Shown: one piece after another, positions 32,141-39,286 of the stretch | Position numbering within the stretch: position 1 is the stretch's first letter | Layout of the letters: each line of letters begins with the position of its first letter | Assembly: GCA_036873755.1 (NCBI GenBank) | Contig: JAVTVY010037258.1 | Coordinates: 62,001-126,000 of the forward strand | Length of the DNA: 64,000 nt | Origin: Hanleya hanleyi | Taxonomy: Eukaryota; Mollusca; Polyplacophora; Lepidopleurida; Hanleyidae | Direction of reading: 5' to 3' | The notes under the pieces: model-generated | What the model was told of the DNA's origin: nothing | Seen by the model: only the letters and a program-made list of their open reading frames with translations | The model's database searches: none | Position numbers and translations under genes: made by a program

Positions 32141-32695
32141 TCAAAGGTGGTCGGGGGTGGCTTGCTTGAGGTCGAAGAGCATATACCCTTGCTGAGGGGT
32201 TGTCGCATCTTTGAAGGCTTCTAAGTCAAACGGTGTGCGACCGGGATACATCTGTCTCGCCAGGTGCAGCAGCTGAGTGGTATCTCTCAGGTTTTTGAAG
32301 ACCACCAGGTAGTGGGCATTTAAGCTGATGTTCCGATGTTCTTTGTTTTTACTGAACAGATTCTGCACAATGTAGATGATGCTGAGCCGTCGATGATGGC
32401 TGCCTTTGGTAAAGAGTTGGGTGACCCGCGCATCCGTCTCCGCCATGAGATCATCCAGAACCACCAAGGTGTCGGGTTCCAAATCGATCAGGTTGGGCAG
32501 GCCTTCCACGAACGTGATATGGGGCATTGCTGCATACGCTGCCTGCCATTCTCCATAACACCACACAACTCGGGCAATGGGTGGGGTGATCATGCTGTCG
32601 TCGTGTTGCAGGAGCTTTCTGACGAAGTGCGTTTTGCCGGAGCCCGTCGGTCCTGCGATGACACAAGTGAAGGGATGCTGCCACCGAGGGTCCAT
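32141..32695 (-). CDS. Polinton DNA-packaging ATPase, truncated C-terminus
   Basis: An A32/FtsK-HerA type ATPase that would pump DNA into capsids. Walker A GPTGSGKT at residues 15-22, Walker B LVVLDD at 77-82, the family signature FTKGSHHR at 95-102, and YIVQNLF with Gln111. 184 residues are read before TGA (32141-32143). The same frame goes on for 17 more codons, resembling the family's C-terminal tail, and stops at TAA 32087-32089. An Arg codon mutated to TGA is therefore likely. Losing a short tail may or may not destroy activity. The start ATG at 32695 lies inside the 3' end of the membrane-protein frame (106-bp overlap). Confidence 0.85.
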   Translation of the reverse strand: MDPRWQHPFTCVIAGPTGSGKTHFVRKLLQHDDSMITPPIARVVWCYGEWQAAYAAMPHITFVEGLPNLIDLEPDTLVVLDDLMAETDARVTQLFTKGSHHRRLSIIYIVQNLFSKNKEHRNISLNAHYLVVFKNLRDTTQLLHLARQMYPGRTPFDLEAFKDATTPQQGYMLFDLKQATPDHL

Positions 32696-33180
32696 GGTTC
32701 GAGGTGTATGCGCTGTCGTGGTAACCCGCTCTTGTAAATTTGGTACGAGTGAACTGGAGTGGTGGTGGGTACAACGTCAGTCGTCGTTGTCTGTTCACTG
32801 TGAGTGATGATGGTAGTGGGTACAACGTTGGTCGTCGTTGTCTGTTCACTGTGAAGGATGAAATCCCGTGGGTTTTCAGACGTAGTGGGTGTTCTTGGTG
32901 TAGGTGTGGAGCTTGGTGTGGAGCTCGATGTGGCTTGTACACGGGGTGTGGTGGTGGTGATGACTGGGCTCGATGCGGAGTTGACTGGTGCTATCTGTAG
33001 ACTGGTTTCACTGGTGGCTGTTGTTCTCAGTTGGTTAAGTAGCGTGCTGACATAGACTACGTGGTAAAATACACCTCCGTACAACACACTCAGCAGGGTT
33101 AGCACTATCACCACAAAGCCCACTTGCGCTTTACGCGTTTTGGGAGACGGTGTGTTCAGAGGCAGCTGCTGTTTGTCCAT
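32590..33180 (-). CDS. Type II-like membrane protein with Ser/Thr-rich mucin-like ectodomain
   Basis: 196 residues from the ATG at 33180. A short basic N-terminal segment is followed by one membrane helix at ~20-44 (VGFVVIVLTLLSVLYGGVFY) and a long Ser/Thr/Pro-rich region (~45-150) suited to O-glycosylation, with two near-identical ~17-residue repeats around HSEQTTTTNVVPTT. I reject the upstream in-frame start at 33294 because that stretch encodes the integrase chromodomain in another frame, and the TATA box at 33229-33236 lies between them. The C-terminal ~35 codons overlap the ATPase and may not be original. No homologue is recognised; a surface or attachment role is speculation. A near-identical partial copy lies at 35671-36036. 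Confidence 0.6.
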   Translation of the reverse strand: MDKQQLPLNTPSPKTRKAQVGFVVIVLTLLSVLYGGVFYHVVYVSTLLNQLRTTATSETSLQIAPVNSASSPVITTTTPRVQATSSSTPSSTPTPRTPTTSENPRDFILHSEQTTTTNVVPTTIITHSEQTTTTDVVPTTTPVHSYQIYKSGLPRQRIHLEPWTLGGSIPSLVSSQDRRAPAKRTSSESSCNTTTA

Positions 33181-33228
33181 AGCACTGTGGTCGAACGTGG
33201 AATGAAGGATGACGGCAGTGGTGTCTGA

Positions 33229-33236
33229 CTTTATAG
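33229..33236 (-). promoter_or_regulatory. TATA box of the membrane-protein gene
   Basis: CTATAAAG on the minus strand, about 50 bases upstream of the ATG at 33180. Its TAA is also the stop codon of the integrase. The same arrangement is kept in the duplicate at 36085-36092. Confidence 0.6.
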
Positions 33237-34300
33237 TCGTTTCACCTGGTTGGCAGCGACCCAGGAATTGAAGGAACTGGGCCAGCCTTGCCATTTGACG
33301 AAATGAAACAGTTTGCTACGTCGACGTTCCGTTTTCAAAATCTGCTCCACCGTGTAGTAGTCTTGCTGTGTTTTTACGACAGGCTGTAATTCCGTCTCCT
33401 AAAACGTCCCTAGCAACGGTTCCCCTTGAAGATCTTCCAGTTCATAGACTCGCTGCTGTCGGGGTAGGCGTCGTTTAATCAGGAAGTGCTCATCGCTCCA
33501 GTTGGGCAAGTAACTTTTCTCGAACTTGCCCTTGACTTTACTAATCCGTACAGGGTCCCCGACCTTGTACACCTCCTTCGGCGTTCGCTGCGATTGTCTG
33601 GGATACAAGACACGCCGGACTTGGGCTTCATTGCGTTGGGTCACGGTAATGGGGGCTCTATACTCCGGTGATAGGCTCGATTGTAACCACTAACACGTTT
33701 CGGGAGAACATCGATGTACCGCCTTGTATTCTTATAGGTGAAATATTTATACATGCGGCCTTTGAATGTCCTGTTGAACCTTTCTACCGCGGAAGCCTTG
33801 GTCTCGTTGTTCGTATGGAAGAAAAACACCTTCTGGGCTTTCAGAAACTGTTGGAACGGTCTGTTGAGGAATTCCGTGCCTTCGTCGGTTTGCAAATACA
33901 AAGGTTTGCGCCCGGTCTTGAAGATGTCTTTGAACGCCGCTATGAGATTCGCCCCCGTTTTCGTCCGGATGGGTACCACCCACGCATACTTGGATAGGAT
34001 ATCGATGCACGTCAAGATATACCGATTCCCATCGTTGTGTTTGACAAAGGCGCTCATATCGACCAAATCCGCTTGCCACTGGGCATCTATTCCTCCCACG
34101 ATGACCCGGTTCCGTAGAAAATGGCGACGGACAGATCGATGTAAGGTATAGGTGTCATGTTTTCTTAACCAATCTCGGACTTGGGCACGTTGTATCCCCT
34201 GGGGTTTGGCCGCTCGATAGAGAGCCGTCAATGCGCTATAGGCCGCCGGACTGTCGGGACTGTAGTATAAGTTATCCAACACCTTCTCCCAGCGCTTCAT
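33231..34300 (-). pseudogene. Polinton integrase with C-terminal chromodomain, copy 1
   Basis: A retroviral-type DDE integrase (c-integrase). The first frame (33641-34300) holds an N-terminal helical region and the core: Asp78 in WQADLVDM, Asp139 in LQTDEGTEF, Glu173 in AVERFNRTFK. Near 33650 the frame shifts to 33399-33644, an SH3-like segment (VGDPVRISKVKGKFEKSY, then YELEDLQGEP). A TAG at 33399-33401 follows, after which the same frame encodes a chromodomain (YYTVEQILKTERRR, HFVKWQGWPSSFNSW) to TAA 33231-33233. The chromodomain would steer integration to methylated histone H3. Two lesions are visible; the catalytic core is intact. The ATG at 34300 has a TATAAATA ~40 bases upstream. Confidence 0.85.
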
Positions 34301-34327
34301 GGTGATAAATGATGATGGACCCTGGCT

Positions 34328-34804
34328 CTATCGTTTATTTATAACGGGTATATCTTGGGCCGGAGTTTCTTTCTGATTTTCTTCGTTGGCTTCTGCCAGC
34401 ACAGTGCCCATGGTAAATGACCAGTCCAACTCGTCTGACGACCGCATGATAAGCACTTGATCCACATCTACCACGGCATCTTCCAATGCAGACCATAGAT
34501 CAGGGTGAAGGGTAAAATGCACTGTACCCCCATCTAGCCGAGCCAATTGAGCAAAGAAAGGGCCGCGTCGGATGTACACATCGTGACACAAGTGGATGAG
34601 GTCGCCGTCCAGTTCACCAGACAACACCCGTTTGAATTTGGTCCAGCCCTCCCGGGACAGACGAATGTGAGCCGGGCACGGTTGTGTAGGGTCTGCATCA
34701 CAGATGTCTCCCACCTCCTCCATGATATCGACCATATCCGCATAAACGTGCAGGAAAACCTCGGGGGTCAAGCTGAGATACGCCAGTATTATATGCTCCG
34801 TCAT
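34328..34804 (-). CDS. Unknown Polinton-borne protein, paralogue A
   Basis: 158 residues, intact, acidic overall, with no membrane segment. It is clearly related to the next gene upstream (34847-35386). Shared blocks are LTPEV/LTPRV...LHVY, a strongly conserved WTKFKRV(L/M)SGELDG(D/N)LI, (I/V)xRGPFF followed by LAR, a FTL(H/D)PDLW segment, and RSSDEL(D/E)W near the C-terminus. I recognise no known family. Its own TATA box (34844-34851) coincides with the stop of that paralogue. A truncated third copy is at 38118-38335. An individual promoter and position beside integrase suggest an early, non-structural role; this is inference. Confidence 0.65.
   Translation of the reverse strand: MTEHIILAYLSLTPEVFLHVYADMVDIMEEVGDICDADPTQPCPAHIRLSREGWTKFKRVLSGELDGDLIHLCHDVYIRRGPFFAQLARLDGGTVHFTLHPDLWSALEDAVVDVDQVLIMRSSDELDWSFTMGTVLAEANEENQKETPAQDIPVINKR
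34337..34344 (-). promoter_or_regulatory. TATA box of the integrase gene
   Basis: TATAAATA (minus strand), 37-44 bases upstream of the ATG at 34300, embedded in the last codons of the neighbouring upstream gene. Confidence 0.6.
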
Positions 34805-34843
34805 GGTCAGTACGTGAATGGTACCAGATTTGACTGTCTCTCG

Positions 34844-34851
34844 TATTTATA
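34844..34851 (-). promoter_or_regulatory. TATA box of paralogue A, overlapping the stop of paralogue B
   Basis: TATAAATA on the minus strand; its TAA (34847-34849) is the stop codon of the upstream gene. It is followed by CGAGAGACAGTCA, repeated at the paralogue B promoter. Confidence 0.65.
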
Positions 34852-35386
34852 GGGAGAACCCCGTGAGATCAAAGGATCGGGGGGTCATGTCACCGGGCTG
34901 ACTGAGTCTAGCCGGATAGTCTATAGCATCGTCGTTTGCCTTCGCTTCATTGCTAGACATTTGTTCATTGGGTTCTGCCGCCGCTTCTCTCAGGGCACGA
35001 GCCCACTCCAACTCGTCTGATGACCGCTCGTCCGGTGTAAACAGCTGATCCACAATAGGCACATCTTTCTCGAAGGCTGTCCACAGATCGGGGTCTAGGG
35101 TGAAGCCTCGCGTAGGGTCTTGGTAACGGGCCAGGCGTGGGAAGAAGGGTCCACGATGTACGTAGATGGCATTGTCTATGTAGATAAGGTTTCCGTCGAG
35201 CTCACCACTCATCACCCGTTTAAATTTGGTCCAGCTGTCACGGTGTAGCGTAACCGTATTCGATACGGTCTCAGCGCGCGACCAGCAAACATCTCCACGG
35301 TCTTCGACGAGGGTGACTTTATCTTCATAGACGTGTAACCCCACCCGGGGTGTAAGGGGAAGGATGGCTCGTAGAACTGGTGACAT
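34847..35386 (-). CDS. Unknown Polinton-borne protein, paralogue B
   Basis: 179 residues, intact, paralogous to the protein at 34328-34804 (shared WTKFKRV.SGELDG.LI, RGPFF..LAR, LDPDLW, RSSDELEW). It has a longer acidic, Asn/Glu-rich C-terminal tail. It lies directly upstream of paralogue A in the same orientation, so tandem gene duplication is likely. A CATAAATA at 35438-35445 lies 52-59 bases upstream of its ATG, followed by the same CGAGAGACAGTCA element. A further diverged promoter copy is at 35503-35530. No function can be assigned. Confidence 0.65.
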   Translation of the reverse strand: MSPVLRAILPLTPRVGLHVYEDKVTLVEDRGDVCWSRAETVSNTVTLHRDSWTKFKRVMSGELDGNLIYIDNAIYVHRGPFFPRLARYQDPTRGFTLDPDLWTAFEKDVPIVDQLFTPDERSSDELEWARALREAAAEPNEQMSSNEAKANDDAIDYPARLSQPGDMTPRSFDLTGFSL

Positions 35387-35437
35387 GGTTCACCCAATGA
35401 CGAACGGTGAATGACACACCCTCTGACTGTCTCTCGT

Positions 35438-35445
35438 ATTTATGG
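35438..35445 (-). promoter_or_regulatory. TATA-like box of paralogue B
   Basis: CATAAATACGAGAGACAGTC on the minus strand, matching the paralogue A promoter. A weaker third copy (CATACATACGAGGGTCAGTC) lies at 35503-35530. Confidence 0.5.
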
Positions 35446-35536
35446 TCAGGTGCCTCGGTGACATGATTGATCCAATGACGATCGGTGAATGACGCACACT
35501 GTGACTGACCCTCGTATGTATGGTCAGGTCCCACTG

Positions 35537-35653
35537 TCAATGCCACAGCGCCAGGGTCAAGAGGGCACAGACCATGACTAGGCCAACGAGCCGTCGCTGG
35601 TTCCGGCTTGAGCGCTCGAGGCCCATAGCCCGAGCATCAAGGATGGCTGTCAT
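35537..35653 (-). CDS. Possible 38-residue single-span membrane protein
   Basis: ATG at 35653 to TGA at 35537-35539. After a charged N-terminus with ERSSRNQRR, the C-terminal half is hydrophobic (LVGLVMVCALLTLALW), as in a small tail-anchored protein. It ends just before the diverged promoter copy at 35503-35530, following the compact stop-then-promoter spacing of its neighbours. No TATA of its own is seen, and it is close to the duplication edge at 35690. It could be chance. Confidence 0.3.
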   Translation of the reverse strand: MTAILDARAMGLERSSRNQRRLVGLVMVCALLTLALWH

Positions 35654-35670
35654 AGTCCAGTAGTGGTGAG

Positions 35671-36036
35671 TTATGGCACACCTCTCGTCGTCGTTGTCTG
35701 TTCACTGTGAAGGATGAAATCCCGTGGGTGTTCAGACGTAGTGGGTGTTCTTGGTGTAGGTGTGGAGCTTGGTGTGGAGCTCGATGTGGCTTGTACACGG
35801 GGTGTGGTGGTGGTGATGACTGGGCTCGATACGGAGTTGACTGGTGCTATCTGTAGACTGGTTTCACTGGTGGCTGTTGTTCTCAGTTGGTTAAGTAGCG
35901 TGCTGACATAGACTACGTGGTAAAATACACCTCCGTACAACACACTCAGCAGGGTTAGCACTATCACCACAAAGCCCACTTGCGTTTTACGCGTTTTGGG
36001 AGACGGTGTGTTCAGAGGCAGCTGCTGTTTGTCCAT
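35671..36036 (-). pseudogene. Membrane-protein gene, copy 2, truncated
   Basis: It starts at the ATG at 36036 and is nearly identical to 33180-32830: the same basic N-terminus, membrane helix and Ser/Thr-rich region. Homology ends at ~35690, inside the 51-bp repeat that encodes HSEQTTTT, so the C-terminus is lost and replaced by a few unrelated codons. Confidence 0.7.
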
Positions 36037-36086
36037 AGCACTGTGGTCGAACGTGGAATGAAGGATGACGGCAGTGGTGTCTGACT

Positions 36087-37130
36087 TTATAGTCGTTTCA
36101 CCTGGTTGGCAGCGACCCAGGAATTGAAGGAACTGGGCCAGCCTTGCCATTTGACGAAATGAAACAGTTTGCCACGTCGACGTTCCGTTTTCAAAATCTG
36201 CTCCACCGTGTAGTAATATTGCTGTGTTTTTACGACAGGCTGTAATTCCGTCTCCTAAAACGTCCCTAGCAACGGTTCCCCTTGAAGATCTTCCAGTTCA
36301 TAGACTCGCTGCTGTCGGGGTAGGCGCCGTTTAATGAGGAAGTGCTCATCGCTCCAGTTGGGCAAGTAACTTTTCTCGAACTTGCCCTTGACTTTACTAA
36401 TCCGTACAGGGTCCCCGACCTTGTACACCTCCTTCGGCGTTCGCTGCGATTGCCTGGGATACAAGACACGCCGGACTTGGGCTTCATTGCGTTGGGTCAC
36501 GGTAATGGGGGCTCTATACTCCGGTGATAGGCTCGATTGTAACCACTAACACGTTTCGGGAGAACATCGATGTACCGCCTTGTATTCTTATAGGTAAAAT
36601 ATTTATACATGCGGCCTTTGAATGTCCTGTTGAACCTTTCCACCACGGAAGCCTTGGTCTCGTTGTACGTATTTAAGAAAAACACCTTCTGGGCTTTCAG
36701 AAACTGTTGGAACGGTCTGTTGAGGAATTCCGTGCCTTCGTCGGTTTGCAAATACAAAGGTTTGCGCCCGGTCTTGAAGATGTCTTTGAACGCCGCTATG
36801 AGATTCGCCCCCGTTTTTGTCCGGATGGGTACCACCACGCATACTTCGACAGGATATCGATGCATGTCAAGATATACCGATTCCCATCGTTGTGTTTGAC
36901 AAAGGCGCTCATATCGACCAAATCCGCTTGCCATTGAGCATCTAGTCCTCCCACGATGACCCGGTTCCGTAGAAAATGGCGACGGACAGATCGATGTAAG
37001 GTATAGGTGTCTTGTTTTCTTAACCAATCTCGGACTTGGGCACGTTGTATCCCCTGGGGTTTGGCCGCTCGATAGAGAGCCGTCAATGCGCTATAGGCCG
37101 CCGGACTGTCGGGACTGTAGTATAAGTTAT
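36087..37130 (-). pseudogene. Polinton integrase with chromodomain, copy 2, broken and interrupted
   Basis: It is a direct duplicate of 33231-34273, about 97% identical by eye. The same frameshift (near 36505) and TAG before the chromodomain are present, so these lesions predate the duplication. It has a private one-base loss in the core near 36835, and its N-terminus is cut at 37130 by a LINE insertion. Core motifs TDEGTEF and ERFNRTFK remain. The chromodomain is read to TAA at 36087-36089. Confidence 0.8.
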
Positions 37131-38065
37131 CGAAATATAGTTCACCATTCAATTTTAATAGTTGATTGTCCCGAATATTTAACAAATATTTTGCTGCGTG
37201 GCTCTATTGACTTAGAATTCGAAATGAACAGAAAAATCCTCCAAATAGTCCACACATACATAACGAAATCAAATAGATTTACAGATATAGAACTCCAACC
37301 AGAGACAGATGAGTGATTTACGGGCCCCCTGTCGGTGCTCGTCTGTTCTCCCTGGTGAACTAAGTCCACCAGGGGGAGGAGACGGGTTCACTGAGGAGAT
37401 CCACTTTCGAAAATATATTCCTCTCCACATCCATCCTATTAGTGTGTTCAATTTGTGTGTACCTCTTGCTAGTGCCCACTATGTACATATTATTTACTCA
37501 GTTTTACTGCCATTTGATTTCACCATTCACATGTTGTTTTATTTGTGTAGTGTATATACAAATATGTTTTTATTGTATGGAAATAATTTATGTATATACA
37601 TGACATATAGGGTTGTACATTGAATGTATATATTTGTTACAGTAGTATGCATATCATGTCATGCTCATGTTCTTAACGGGCTGTAACTTGTATGTAATAT
37701 ATATTTTATGTTCTGGTTGTGGATATGCCTGTTTGTATGGAGTCGATATTGTATTTTTCTATATAATCATTTTTAATGTTGCTACTCTTATTTGTACATG
37801 TATATTCAAAATATTTCATTTCCCACTACACGATTTAAGTTATTTTCCCGTTTTAACACATGAATTTGAAACATTGAACCTATATAATGTATATCCTTTG
37901 TATATATGTTCGAGGAGAGTACCTTGTGGCCTTGTGGCTGTGTACAATCCTCATGAAATAAATAAAGCATTATATTATATTATATTATATTATATTATAT
38001 TATATTATATTATATTATATTATATTATATTATATTATATTATATTATATTATATTATATTATAT
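37131..38065 (+). mobile_element. 5'-truncated LINE insertion with (TATAT)n tail
   Basis: Comparison with copy 1 (34265-34275) shows ~935 bp inserted between GTATAAGTTAT and CCAACACC. From the junction, a plus-strand frame reads the end of an ORF2 (SIDLEFEMNRKILQIVHTYI, then KSNRF) to TGA near 37315. It is followed by a ~650-bp AT-rich 3' UTR, AATAAATAAAG at ~37958 and about 18 TATAT units. Junction-to-stop coding plus the microsatellite tail fit target-primed insertion of a non-LTR element. The clade is not determined. Confidence 0.75.
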
Positions 38066-38117
38066 CCAACACCTTCTCCCAGCGCTTCATGGTGACAAAT
38101 GATGATGGACCCTGGCT

Positions 38118-38335
38118 CTATCGTTTATTTATAACGGGTATATCTTGGGCCGGAGTTTCTTTCTGATTTTCTTCGTTGGCTTCTGCCAGCACAGTGTCCA
38201 TGGTAAATGACCAGTCCAACTCGTCTGACGACCGCTTGATAAGCACTTGATCCACAACTACCACGGCATATTCCAATGCAGACCATAGATCAGGGTGTAG
38301 GGTAAAATGCACTGTACCCCCATCTAGCCGAGCAA
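38118..38335 (-). pseudogene. Paralogue A gene, copy 2 fragment
   Basis: Matches the C-terminal ~73 codons of 34328-34804 (LARLDGGTVHFTLHPDLWSA and the RSSDELDW region) with a few substitutions. Homology stops at ~38335, where the 5-kb unit flank begins. This marks the right edge of the duplicated block 32831-34540 / 35689-38335. Confidence 0.75.
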
Positions 38336-38367
38336 GATGTAAGTAGTAATATAGTATAGTAGTAATA

Positions 38368-39242
38368 CTGCTCCAATGTGGGTACCCTCCGAAGGAACTT
38401 CCTCCCACCTGTGTGTAAAATTAATGCACTGCAGGATATAGGCTTCTGGCTGCACCATCATGTGAGCGCACATGCGATGTTCATCGAGGCCAGGTCATCC
38501 CCATAACAATATAACAATAACCCAATTCAACGCCCAGTACCATACAGGGGAGGTAACTCTACAAGATTGGACAGATCCACCGTGTCCTATCCACAGTACC
38601 CTATGACGTATCCACATGCCACTAGTTACCCATATTGGCTAGTGTATACATGTGTAGGTAGCTGCTTAGTCCCACGTCCGCACCTAAATCGAACCGTATT
38701 TGCGGTTTGTCCACTACCGATGACGTCATTTCTATCAATAATATTGTCTGCCAACAGACCAGGGTCCACAGGCGTCTCCAATGGCCAAATACCACTAGTT
38801 ATCCCTATCGGCTAGTGTATAAGGATGTACTTTTCATCCAACCGAGGGAATATCTGCCCGTATCTGCGCTTTTTCTACTACTCCTAAATGCTCATGCGCA
38901 TCATGACGTCAAAGTCACACCATAGCCAAGGTACTGAATGACTTTACACAGCAAGAAATCTCTCACATTGGGACTTGGACTGTCCGAAGTCGCTTAGGGG
39001 TGGCCCAGAGCGAATGGGCGGCCATTGAACATGACCAGTATCGATCATGTCCGAAGATTGACGCACCACAACGGGAGTTTCTAAAAGGGTGGCTTCTGAT
39101 TGGACAAGAGCAGTCGGGGATTAGCACTGGCCGCTTCTGATTGGACAATACAAGAGCATACGAGAATTGCAAACACACTAATAGCGGCTCCCTCAGCGTG
39201 GGTGTATTGTGATGGAGGAGATATTACAGTGACCTGAAACCC

Positions 39243-39286
<44 letters not shown>

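Noticed and set aside
33183..33294. Upstream start of the membrane protein at 33294
   Set aside because: This segment is the integrase chromodomain in another frame, and the TATA box lies downstream of it.
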